Shown piece after piece: positions 36,950 to 47,707 of a DNA stretch of 64,000 bases (the first letter of the stretch is position 1; each line of letters begins with the position of its first letter). The stretch is taken from positions 13,171,256 to 13,235,255 of the forward strand of contig NC_077248.1 in the NCBI RefSeq assembly GCF_947179165.1. Direction: 5' to 3'. Under the pieces are notes generated by a model. The model searched no databases and was not told the DNA's origin. It saw only the letters and a program-made list of their open reading frames with translations. Position numbers and translations under genes: made by a program. The DNA is from Solanum dulcamara (Eukaryota; Streptophyta; Magnoliopsida; Solanales; Solanaceae).

Positions 36950-39900
36950 CTAAGTAGAGATGAGGTTTGCCCCTGCTCGGAGTTGCAACATTTCAGTTCT
37001 CTTACTCCTCTCCATTACATCTACAAGCCAATTCACACTTTCCTTAATTCCTAACCTGCAATCAAGCAAGCGAAAGCTTGTATTATTCAAGCTTGTTTCC
37101 AGGACTCTTAGATAGAGCTTTTAAACCATAATGAGTAAAACCTTCTCGGAAAATTGTTTTATGCAGGGATCTTCTACTATGACTAACCAGGAAAATTTAG
37201 TTCTAACGTGTGATACTGATAAAGATGTAGTACTCACCCATCATAGGATGAAACAGCTAGAAAGGTATAAGCTCTCTCATCGAGTTTCTTAAGATCGAGA
37301 TACCGGGCAACTTCTTCTGCTGATACAGCATCTGCAAGGTCCTGCTTTAACAAATTGATGCGCATAAGCAAATGAATAGTCACGACAAGCACAAAAAAGT
37401 TAATGTCATCAGTCAATTATCACTTTCTCCATCTGGAAAGACGGGCATTCGCCATATAAGCAGAACAGAAATAAAGGAATCACTGGAATATCTATAGCAT
37501 TGAAGCCGGTATCCGCTTAGTCACATATTTGGAATCCATTTTTTCTTTTCTGATGAAGGCACATGTAGAAGATAATCCTTTTTGATAATGATAAAACAAG
37601 AAATATAATGACAACATCTAGTCTTGACAAATAAAGTATAAAGATTATTAGATCCAGAGATTATACAAATATAACTATCATTGACAAATGAAGTAGACAA
37701 GGAAGAGACAAAAAGCTGTGTTCTGTTCAATCATTACAACCATGATAAAGAACCTCTTGTGTGCAAGAAACTGGTTTGTGCCTTTACCTGCTTGTTTGCT
37801 AATATCAGAAGTGGGGCTCCTTGCAGATCCTCATGCCGGAGAACTTTTTCTGCCAGTCATTGAAGTAAAAAAATAAACAAACTATGACGTCCACTAATCG
37901 TGAACTAGACAAAAGTTTGAACACATGACTAACCAACAGCACATACCAAGTGCAGATTTAGAATCCTCAAAGCGTGATGGACTAGCAGCATCAACAACAT
38001 AAATCACAGCATGTGCCTCTTCATAATACTTCTCCCAGATTGAGCGAAGACCAGGCTAAGTGTATAAATGGTCTCATGTTAGTCAGAGAAACTTATATGA
38101 ACTGTCTATAACCAGCTAAAATATATAAAAGTGTCTTGCTGTCAGAGAATTGACAACCCCTATCTGCTGACTAAGCTCTAGCGAGAAACGTAAGAATATT
38201 GTATAATCCCTCCATCAATTATTGCAAAGGTCATGCCTGCGAAAACTGTCCTATATAAGGCGGAAATTTATCAAAATACATCCTAGGTTTGGAAATATAC
38301 TTCCTAAACAAGAGTAGTAGATGACCATCATAAGTTGCACAATATACACAAAAAATCATGCAACTGTGATGACAAAAACATGCACTTCATCATCAAACTT
38401 AGAAGTATAAAACAGATGCCTAATGCAAGCACTTCTACCTTGTCTTCTGTCACACATAATACATTTATCTGCTGCTGCATTTATTTTGCAGACCCTTTAC
38501 GGTTCTAAAATGGAAAATTTAATCATCTCAGAGGTCATAGGAAGCAAAGTTCATACCTGACCGCCTAAATCCCAAAATACAAGCTTCGTATTTGATGCTT
38601 CAGCACGACCAATATTGAGCCCCACAGTTGGAACAATACGATCTGGTGGAAGGCCTTCCAAGTTTGAATATTGTGACTTTAATTTCTCTAACAATGTCTA
38701 GAAATTTAATAATATAAAGAAGGATTAGAAAGAAACCTTTCAAAACTAGACTTTGATAATATATCTGTAATGGTTAAGCATGTAAAATTCATGCGCAGCA
38801 AACCCACCCAAATAAAGGGAAAGTAGAAATTACAAAGAGATTAAAAGTAAAAAGCAAATAGAAAAGAGTAACAAAGCAGTTCAGATCAGTGGCATGTCAA
38901 AAAATAAAGATGTAATTCAAATCAGCGTTCACAGAACACTAATTCCAGGGACAACTTTATTTTACTAAGTATGAAGGACAAGACTGGGAGCCTTCGAGAA
39001 ACAGCAAAGTTGTCTTCATGTGACCTATAGGTCACGGGTTCGAGCCGTGAAAGTAATTGTAGGTTGTCTACATTACACCCTTGGAGTGCGGGTCTTCCCC
39101 ATACCCTGCGTAAACGCGGGATGCTTTGTTTACCGGGCTTCCCTTTTAAGTATGAAGGACAACTTTTCATCTTATAGAGTAAGCTAAATTGGACTTCGCT
39201 CATATATCCACATCCTCCTCTAGCTCTAGTACTGTTGTATTGCAATCTACTCCCATATCCTAATTTCTTTTTACAAGTAATCATAGATATTATATAGGCT
39301 TGTAATAAGCCAGAGCGAGAAGACATAACTACAGATTGTGCAGATCCCCTACTGAATTTAAAAATGCATGATGTGCATCAACATCCGGTGCAATAACCAG
39401 GTTGCACCAAAAAGCTAGCAAGAAAATACATCTTTGTTTAAGGCTATGTAAATTTCTCATATGGCTTCAAAAATTCTATCATTTCTTTCGAGCCAAACAA
39501 TCCACCATATGGCTTGAGGATGGTATTCCAGGTCTTGTATGATTTCTTGCACAACCCTTCTTTGTCCACATTGCAGTAGCTCCATAGTGGATTTTGGCAT
39601 GGTCCTGGACATCCCAAACATTTCCAGAAACATGCTCCACAGCTGACTATAACTCTACAATGCAAAAAGAGGTGGCCAACATATTCAGAGTGCTCCACAC
39701 ATGGGCACCTACTACAAAGCTGAAATCCCCTCTTTTGGAGGTTGGAAGGAGTGAGTGCCTTCCTAGCCATAATCCAAGAGAAGCAAGACGCCTTCAAAGA
39801 AGCCTTGCTAAACCAAATCTTGTTTCAAGGACAAAAAACCCTGTTGTTAGCCTTGCTAAACCAAATCTTTTTCCAAGGCCAAAAGACCCTATTGTTACTC

Positions 39901-42900
39901 CCATATCCTCTTCTTCACAAAGGATATGGACTAGTTTTTTTCTTTTATTTTTATCTTGCTTCCTAAGTTTAAGAACCTGTGCTCCATCAGTGTGTGCATG
40001 TTTCTAGATATCTATTTTTTTTTCCAAAGAACTCTTCTCCTTTCTCCAATGCATCATCTTAGCCTAGGGTTTTACTCAAGATTCTGCAATGATGTTTCTA
40101 TATTTCTTGCAGTCTTGTTTGACCTTATCTTGCTGCCAATCAGGGTCCAACTTAAGAAAAGAATTTTAAGATTAGTTTACTAGTGTTGTTTTCCTTGTTG
40201 ACGATCCATCAAGAAGGTAGACTGCCCAACTTCACAGTTTAATTTTATCACATAGCAACACTTGGATATTAATTACAAGCAGAATTCTGCTCAGAGAACT
40301 TACCAAACTTTCTCAGATTAACATTTACATCATCTAAGGAGGTTCATCAACAATTCCACAAGGTTGTTACTTACTGATAGATTTATTTGAATTTCAGCAG
40401 TATCATGGCAACTACCAGAGACTGCATAAAGAAAGTCCAGTTCATGTGACTCAATAGACTTCCCAAGACTACTGATTCTGGTCAAGATGTAAAGTTTACT
40501 AGTTACTGTGGAGGACGTTTTGGCATTTCAGAGCACTAAGCTATAACCCTCAACTGTTTATCACCCTCAAACTCATGGCCAAACTTAGGTTGTACTCAAA
40601 GTCCAGTGGATCTACTTTGTTATGTGTATCTTGTTGGAGACAAACTGCTTGGGACCTAGTTCTGCTAATGGGCAGCTTCGGATACAATAGCTCCGTCAAG
40701 TGTCAATCAAACCACTGGTTCCGGTCCCTTTGAAATTGAGATGGGTATGAAACCAAGGAAACCTATTGACTTAGTTCCTTCACCATTCTCAGGCTCCCCA
40801 CAGGAAAACATTCGTGGAGCATAGCTCATCAAATTCATACTAACATTCGACCCAAGATTATCTATAGTAATGCAGATTACAAAAGTTATGCAGCTCTACA
40901 TTGATGATGAGAAGACTTTGAAGCTGGGGATTTACATTATTGTTCAGTGACCAGAAACAATTCTCAACCCATACTAAAAGAAGCCTCATTATCAAAATGC
41001 TGGACCATAAAAAGTTCTCCACAAAAGTAACTCTAATGCTTATGTCATTGAATTGGGAGAGAACACAAGGATTAGCAATATCTTCAACATAGACAGTTCA
41101 TTGTGGAGAAGTTAATAAGATAAATGTGACCGCTGCTTCTACTGTTCAGGAGGAAACTGAAGACATTTTAGTTACAAAGAGTCTCTATTCATGGAGGAGG
41201 ATGTCTGATGAAGAATTCTATTGAACGACAACAATAAACCAAGTGTAATCCCGCATGTGGAGTCTAGGAGGGTAGTGTGTGCACAAATTAACCCCTATCT
41301 CGTGGAGATAGAGAGGTTGTTTCCGGAATCAGTAAGAGATGATATAAATATTAATCCAACAAAGTTTGGGAAATTTTACAATATGAAGTGCAATCCAAAT
41401 TCACAGAGAAGCTTGTATAATTGAATTTACCTAGGGGCTTGTCAAAAGTTGGTGCTTACTTTTTCTTTAATAACTACGGTGTCCGGACCAACTTGTGCAC
41501 AACTTGACTAATTTAAGAGATATCTGTCACCTCTCACCATTAACAGGTATCAGGTAACTCTGTCCACTAAGGCTAGAACAGATGAACAGAAATCACCTAG
41601 TTGTCTCTGCTGGAAATTGAACTTGAGACCTCATAGTGCTCAACACACTTCATTGACCACTAGGCCACACCTTTGGGTGCAAAAAAAAATAGTTGGTGCT
41701 TACTTCTAGAGGGTGTTTGAGTGAGCTTAAAAGCTGGTCAAACCTGCTTTTAAACATTTTAAAACTTAATTTGGTGTTTACTTAACATTTAAAATGCTTT
41801 TAAGTTAGGTGTTTTTAAGCCAAAATAACCTAAAAGGGGTAAGTTGGGTTGAGTGAATTTAGATAACTTAAGTAATAAGAGCTTAAAAGCGATTTTTAAG
41901 TGTTGGAATTGAATTTACGATTAAGTAGTTACGCGTTTGGATAAAAGTGCTGGAGCTGAAAATAAGCAGTTGATGTGATTGGTAAGAAAGTGCTGAAAAA
42001 CTCTTTTTCTGCTAAATGACTAAAATACCCTTAAATTTCTTTAAAGTAAATATAAGCTTGTTAAATCAACTTTAAATTAACTCAAAAATGAATTAATTTG
42101 TGTCTTTTTTTTAATTAATTAATTTGTGTCTCAATTCACTTTCAAGCTATAGATTACTTTGAATAAATATAAATTATTTTACTTAAATAACTACTATGTT
42201 ATAATTTGACTTAAGTTTGCAAATAAAACAAACATGCTCCAATACTACAAAAAAATCGCATATAAATTACAAGTGTTGATCAATTTCACTAGCAATCATA
42301 TCACGAATAGCCATCCAACAACTAAAACAAACATAAATCGAGAGAAAACATGCACTACACGTAACTGCCTAATCATAAATTCAGCTCCAACTCCAACACT
42401 TCAACATTGCTTTTAAGCTCATATTACTTAAATGTTACTTAAATTCAGCTAACCCAAATGGGCTCACCAGTATTTTCTTTAGGGCTTTTCCCCACAGAAG
42501 CCATGTTAATCTTTGTGTTTGACACAGTAAATACAGTAATCTCAGAGAAGCTTCAAGTGGTTACTTTTCCCCTCTCTCTCTCCTATCTCCTTTCTTCTTT
42601 CTTCTCTATCCTATACTTATTCACTGCTGTTTCTGTATTTCCTTACACGTTGCCCATAATCTTTCCAGCCACAGCACAGTAAAGTAACACAACAATTACC
42701 TCATCTTCCATCCATATATTAGCCATATGACCCCTCCCTCTCATATGTTTAACATGTAAACCTAGAGAAAGTTCTGTCCTTAACTTTTTCTAGATGTGTA
42801 AGTGTTTTAGTGCTGTACTTTTAAGATCATTGTGATATAAAGTAAGTCAGCTAAACGATGATCCACCAGAAATACATTTAATTTTGAGATGGACGACTAG

Positions 42901-43572
42901 CCCTCAAAAGATGACTTCTAGAATTTCAAAACCTACCACTGGTCTCAAACCCAAATCCTTTTTTTCATATGAAACTCATAGAAATAGAGTCATTTTATTA
43001 GACACAGATTGAGTATGAATTTATTGCTACTAAGTTTAACAGTTTTGACAATTCAAATGACCATTTAGAAGTAGGGTCTATCGGCAACACCCTCTCTACC
43101 TTTTCAAAATAGGGGTAAGGTATGCGTATACTTTACCCTCCCCAGAACCCACTTGTGGAGTTACATTGGGTTTGTTGTTGTTGTAAATGACCATTTAGAA
43201 GATATCTAGCACAATCTCTTTGAGGGTCTACGGCTGATTGTATTTGCACCACCATCCCCTTTTCTAGTTCTTGCATTGCGTATGACAGTAATACCTAATT
43301 CAATGGCTTGAGGGGGGATGGGGGGGGGGGGGAGGATAGAACCATCAGAGCCTTATCAATTACAAAATAAAAAGTGGCTAGAAATGATTAAACGTAAATC
43401 TGGATTGAATAAAGTACATCAAACATTGCACATCAAAGTTATTAAAAAAGTTGAAGGAAGAACATAGTTAATAATGTACCGTTTTACCAGCCTTGTCAAT
43501 CCCAAGAATAAGGACATGAAACTCTGTCTTGCTAAACATGTATTTATATAGTCCATAAAACAATGAAAACAT
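36950..43572 (-). CDS. ARFRP1: ADP-ribosylation factor-related GTPase (ARFRP1/ARLB1 type)
   Basis: Six coding exons in order of transcription: 43572-43480, 38697-38557, 38055-37947, 37849-37788, 37341-37238, 37055-36950. All have GT-AG ends and fitting phases, giving 204 aa (Arabidopsis relative 205). The P-loop GIDKAGKT is at residues 24-31, the switch region contains PTVGLNIG, WDLGGQ is at 73-78, and NKQD is at 133-136. There is no Gly at position 2, so N-myristoylation is not expected; ARFRP1/Arl3p proteins are instead N-acetylated and bound by Sys1 at the trans-Golgi. In animals and yeast the protein recruits ARL1 and GRIP golgins; the role here is inferred. Intron 1 (4.8 kb) contains at least four SINEs, a LINE end and a gypsy fragment. 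The start is the ATG giving the family N-terminus MFSLFYGLYKYMFSKTEFHV. Confidence 0.95.
38982..39147 (+). mobile_element. Au SINE in ARFRP1 intron 1
   Basis: A full-length-looking copy with box B GGTTCGAGCC, GGTCTTCCCCATACCCTGC and the 3' end CCGGGCTTCCCTTTT. It is flanked by a perfect 15-bp duplication AAGTATGAAGGACAA (38967-38981 and 39148-39162). It is antisense to the gene. Confidence 0.9.
39420..39990 (-). pseudogene. LINE 3' end with reverse-transcriptase zinc-binding domain
   Basis: The minus-strand frame 39797-39444 contains a pattern typical of the zf-RVT domain at the end of plant L1 polyproteins: a run with NLQKRGFQLCSRC, then a second Cys pair and HLFLHC. Upstream (39800-39990) the same frame is lost, and a 47-bp unit is duplicated in tandem at about 39806-39899. 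It is truncated and inside ARFRP1 intron 1, in gene sense. Confidence 0.7.
40381..41170 (+). pseudogene. Decayed gypsy integrase fragment in ARFRP1 intron 1
   Basis: Frame-corrected reading from about 40490 shows integrase C-terminal hallmarks, including KFTSYCGG, then KPRKPIDLVP near 40760 and AGP-KVL near 41005. Many stops and frameshifts are present. No LTR was seen at either side, so it is an isolated remnant. Confidence 0.6.
41203..41345 (-). mobile_element. TS-type SINE, reversed
   Basis: Reads on the minus strand as a TS SINE: GAAACAACCTCTCTATCTCC, then GGGGTTAATTTGTGCACAC, then the end with the short GTTGTCG-like tail at about 41231. The plus-strand ORF across it is an artefact. It is in ARFRP1 intron 1, in gene sense. 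Confidence 0.7.
41462..41690 (-). mobile_element. SolS-type SINE, reversed, with target-site duplication
   Basis: On the minus strand it starts TTTGCACCCAAAGGTGTGGCC and continues with box A- and B-like blocks (TAGTGGTCAATGAAG, AAGTTCAATTTCCAG). It ends with an AT-rich tail. A 15-bp perfect duplication AGTTGGTGCTTACTT flanks it (41447-41461 and 41691-41705). Confidence 0.88.
41707..42470. mobile_element. Probable MITE in ARFRP1 intron 1
   Basis: The left end has GGGTGTTTGAGTGAGCTTAA; the right end AGCTAACCCAAATGGGCTC has a weak inverse match. The interior is AT-rich and non-coding. Low-certainty boundaries. Confidence 0.35.
43072..43184 (+). mobile_element. TS-type SINE fragment with 17-bp duplication
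   Basis: The TS core (GGGGTAAGGTATGCGTATAC, CCCAGAACCCACTTGTGG) ends in TTGTTGTTGTTGT. A perfect 17-bp duplication AAATGACCATTTAGAAG lies at 43055-43071 and 43185-43201. It is 5'-truncated and antisense to ARFRP1, within intron 1. Confidence 0.88.
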
Positions 43573-43620
43573 CTCTATCTTCTTATGTTTCCTCTATGAT
43601 TCACTACAAATTGCAACAGG

Positions 43621-43672
43621 CTATATGGTGATTAGTTCTCTAGTCATCAGTCATCAGTCATCAGAACGAAAC
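43621..43672 (-). promoter_or_regulatory. Three short upstream ORFs in the ARFRP1 leader
   Basis: A 7-bp unit CTGATGA is repeated three times (43664-43644 on the minus strand) and supplies three upstream ATGs at 43661, 43654 and 43647. They open frames of 4, 4 and 8 codons, ending TGA, TAG and TAG, all before the main ATG at 43572. The segment follows a likely splice acceptor at 43673, so it would be in the mature leader. Confidence 0.6.
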
Positions 43673-44870
43673 CTGAAAGGAAAGGACTCATTACATTGGT
43701 ACAAAGGAGACATGTCAATATGAACAAAGTAAATCATTTACTAAAGTGAATGAACATACTTATATTTGAGAAAGGGTGCCCCCTAACAATCATGATGTTC
43801 ACTAGGCACGTAGAAATGCAATTGAAGCCCCAATATAAGTAATTAGGAGCTCTACAAACCCGGCTGGTAGCCGGAAAACCACATTCGCATCTCAATTTAC
43901 ACATGCTTGCTAATGGCATATGTTGCTTGAATCCTTCAAAATATGTTATCGCACCCGTGCCAGATCCTCAAAAAAAATGCAATACTTTTGGAGGAACCCA
44001 CATAGACCTGACGGCATTTTTGGAGAATTCGAGCAACATAGCTAATAGCTGGTACCCAACTCCCTCTTTCTAAAAGTTACTAATTAATTAACTATAACTA
44101 CTAATGAAGAGAGAATTATTCTCCTTCCATCCCACCAACTGCATATTATGCAACCCCAACTATCGAGGATCGGTGATCTATGGAATTGGCATTACAGTGC
44201 TAGTGAATCCATTCCACACCACAAAAATAATGAATGATATTATTAGTAGAATGAAGTCGTTTATATTGGGACAGATAGAATAATTAATACTAATGTTTAG
44301 TCCATCAATACTATATCTGCGTGATTTTTATGTACACCATTAGCATTTCCATTTAAATACAATAAACAAATAAGAATTAACATATAGAACAATATAATCC
44401 CAACTTATCTGGAACAGAGGAACAGTTGTTGTCATTGTTCCATGTAGATCAAAACAAAAATGGAACAGTATTCAGTTTTGTCAATTAACTTAAATAAGGA
44501 CTTTGAGATTTTAAAAAAATATTTTCTCATAGTTCAGAATGTAAAATCTCGAAGAAATTGCTCTCCAATAAATACAAGGAAATCTGAAGTACGAATTTTC
44601 AGCTCTAAATACAACAAATAAAGCTAATTCTTTTGTGATCCAATATTGGAAATTGTAAAGACGAAGAAGGAAAAAAATAGTCATCAGTGATCCGAAAAAG
44701 GAGGAGAAACTGAAACCTGATTCAGAGAAGGAACGGCATAACTAAATGTTGCTGGCGGTGGATCGATTGTGCAGTGGTTTTCCGGCTGGGCACGGCGGTA
44801 GAAGTAACGGAGTGTGGAGGAGGGAGGAAGGAGGAAGGAGGAGGGGTAACTGAAATATGTATGCAGATCC
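43673..44870 (-). other. Probable 5' UTR intron and first exon of ARFRP1
   Basis: On the minus strand, GAATCAG|GTTTCAG at 44717 is a good donor and CTTTCAG|GTTTCG at 43672 a good acceptor. The intron would be 44716-43673. The upstream exon 44717 to about 44870 is GC-richer and has TCC/TTCC-type leader sequence. The transcription start is not known. This structure is inferred from splice signals and composition only. Confidence 0.5.
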
Positions 44871-45115
44871 ACCGAGATTTTAATAATTTTTTCTGAAAAA
44901 GAGAGTTTATCGCAATAAAACTTATTGACACATTTAAATTTAACCATGTACTAATATCAATACCAACATGGGATACATTAATTACACTATTACATCCTTT
45001 AATTGAGATATCTCAGATTCGAACCGTATAATTTTTTTTTATCGGAAACATCTTATAGAATGGGCTCTGTAGTGTGCGGAAAAAAATACCAACAAATGAA
45101 AAAAGAAAAAGAATA

Positions 45116-45538
45116 TATTATGAACAGAAAGTTAAGGGTAAATAAAAGAAGTTGACTATGTGAACAATAATAACAGGATTTAGAATAAAGGGCCAGAATC
45201 TATTATAGTTTAATGAGGCTCAACGACTAAGATGAGTTCTGTGGTTATAAATAATAGAATTGACAGAGGAAAGAGATCACCCAGAAATCTAATAACAATT
45301 TCTTTGTATCCTTCACTTTTCTCTTCTCTTCTATTTTCTTCCCAATTTTCTCCTCCCTCCCTTCTTATCTGCAGGTCTGAACTATCAATAGAGAACCAAC
45401 TTTTCGTTTCTATGTTTTTCAATTCCATTTAGGTGTAATCGTATTTCTCTCTTTATTAATTAGAAAATTGACCGAAAAACTATTGTTACTACTATTATGT
45501 TTTCTTTCCTAATTATTTCAAGTAGCATAATCATAACA
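45116..45538 (+). repeat. 5' LTR of the gypsy element
   Basis: 423 bp, ending CATAACA. It aligns with the 3' LTR through blocks such as AGGCTCAACGACT, AACCAACTTTTCGTTT and TTTTCAATTCCATTTAG. The first dinucleotide is TA instead of TG. It ends 2 bp before the primer-binding site and begins about 250 bp upstream of the likely ARFRP1 first exon. Confidence 0.8.
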
Positions 45539-45540
45539 AT

Positions 45541-45552
45541 TGATATCAGAGC
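45541..45552 (+). other. Primer-binding site of the gypsy element
   Basis: TGATATCAGAGC, one change from the common plant initiator-tRNA-Met site TGGTATCAGAGC, placed directly after the 5' LTR. Confidence 0.75.
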
Positions 45553-45559
45553 CTCGAAT

Positions 45560-47707
45560 TTGCCACCTGTATTATGTCCATAGTAGAAGGAACATGAATA
45601 AAAACTATGAATGAAAAGTTACAGCAACATGATCAATTATTGGATGAGCTAGTTGAACATCAAAGTGGTATGTACGCAATTCAAACTGAATTCAAGATAC
45701 CCTTAAGTTGATTGTGGATGGGTTGAAAAATTTGGAAAGGGGACCACCGCGGGGGCAGGAGAACGCCATTGAGGCTTCTCAAAGGAAAGTTAAGACCTTA
45801 GTTTAGCATGGTGTGACCACTAGATCTTCTTCCATCCATGAGGTCCATAAAGTTGGAGGATTAGTCACATCAAGACCTATCCCACTGCAGTTAAATCCGA
45901 AAGTTTATAAACATAGAAAGGCCAATCACTTATGTTTTAGGTGTGGGAAAAGTATCAGCTAGAATAAATGTGTAAGATGAAACAACAACACTGGATATTT
46001 GGTACCAAGGAGGAGTTGCCTCAAGACCTACATGATTTGATAACTATTGATGCAGTACCTGAGCACGCAGAGAGCTTAGCACCGATAATAGAATAAGACA
46101 GCTAAAGGAGTGGACATCCAAGAGATTATGTGTTTAAGTGCATTATCAAGAAGTTGTAATAGGGTTAATATTATCTCAATCAGTGGGGTTGTTAAGAAGA
46201 GATCCCTATCAGTGCTTGTTGATTCTGGCAGCACTCACAACTTTATTAATGAAGTAACTGCACAAAAGACTGGCTACCAAGGTGATTACTCCAATCCCAT
46301 CAGAGTCATTGTACTTGATGACAATTACATGTATTGCAGCACCACTTACCTTAGTTTTTTGGAAGATGGGGATAAGACCTTTAAAGAATCTTAGGATCCT
46401 CAAGCTAATGGTGTGTGATATTATATTAGGCAATGATGGGATGAAAAAGTTCAATCCTACTAAATTTGATCATGAGAAGAGGCGTGTCACCATTGGAAAG
46501 AAGGGTAACAAGGCTGTCTTGCATGTTATTCCTGAGAATGCTCAACTCAGCCAACTCAGTGATAATATCATGGGCAAACTACTGAAAAAAGGGCCAATTA
46601 TAATGGCTAACTTATTTTTTATGGAGGCTAGTAGTGGTTGTAGACATGAGCCAGTGGACAGAGTTATTCTTGAATTGGTATCTGATTATAAAAATGTGTT
46701 TGTTGAGCCCAAATTATTACCTCCACCAATAGACTTAGACCACAGGATCCCATCAAAATAGGGACATCAACTGTAAGTCTAAGGTCCTATAGATACAATT
46801 TTTACCAAAAGGAAGAACTACAGAAACAAGTTAATAAAATGTTGACCAAGGGATCATTCAGCATAGTCAGTCCCCATTCTCTTCCCTTTTCTTGTTGGTG
46901 AAAAAACATATAGTACATAGAGATTCTGTGTGGATTATATGGATCTTAATGAGAAAACAATTAAAGATAAATATCATATTTCCATCATAGATGATTTTTT
47001 GGATGACTTACAATGGTCTGTGATCTTTTCCAATGTGGATTTGATCCTCAGATACCACCAAATTAGAATGAAACTAGAAGATGTTTATAATACTGCATTT
47101 AGAACTCACATGAGGCACTATGAATTCAAGGTTAAGCCTTTTGGCGTAACCAATGCACCAGTCATATTTCAAGCTTTGATGAATCAAGTATTTCAATCTT
47201 TGCTTAGGAAGTTTGTTATAGTCTTCTTTAATGATATATTAATTTATAACAAGATTTTGGAGGAGCATTTGCGGCATTTAAAAAAGGTCTTTGCTATCGA
47301 GGGAGCATTCCTTGTTTACCAATAGGTCTAAGGTTCCTTTGGATAATCAAAGATAAAATACCTAGATCATGTAATTTCTGCTCAAGGGTTGTCCACTGAT
47401 CATAACAAAATTTAGGTTGTGGTTGTTTGGCCAAAGCCTATCACAACCAAGGACTTAAGGGGGTTCCTTGGCTTAACTAGTTATTATAGGAAATATGCGT
47501 TGAACTGTGGGGGTATATGTAGATCTCTTACTAAGTTACTCAAAAAGGATTCCTTCAAATGGAATGAGAAGGATGACAATTTTTGAGACATTGAAGTTAG
47601 CTATGATCAACTTTCATATAATAGCCTTACTAAATTACACTAAAGAGTTTGTTGCTGAGAAAGATGTTAGCCAGTGTGGGATTGGTGCACTGTTGGTACA
47701 AGGAGAT
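45560..47707 (+). pseudogene. gag, protease, RT and start of RNase H (gypsy), disabled
   Basis: A zinc-knuckle remnant (CFRCGKS) lies near 45938. The protease with DSGS is at about 46216. RT at 46930-47325 has VDL of the first catalytic motif, but the second reads FFNDI where the family has FFDDI, so a catalytic Asp is lost. RNase H begins around 47640 (KEFVAEKDVSQCGIGALL) and is cut at 47707 by the reversed LTR. Stops and frameshifts occur throughout. Confidence 0.8.

Noticed and set aside
39001..39060. tRNA-like sequence with a good B box
   Set aside because: It is the head of an Au SINE with a 15-bp target-site duplication; it lacks a foldable acceptor and anticodon arm.
41221..41424. 67-codon ORF starting with NDNNKPS
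   Set aside because: It is the reverse of a TS SINE; not a gene.
44684..44947. Minus-strand 87-codon ORF in the ARFRP1 first exon
   Set aside because: It spans the likely leader and a splice donor, and has no recognisable similarity.
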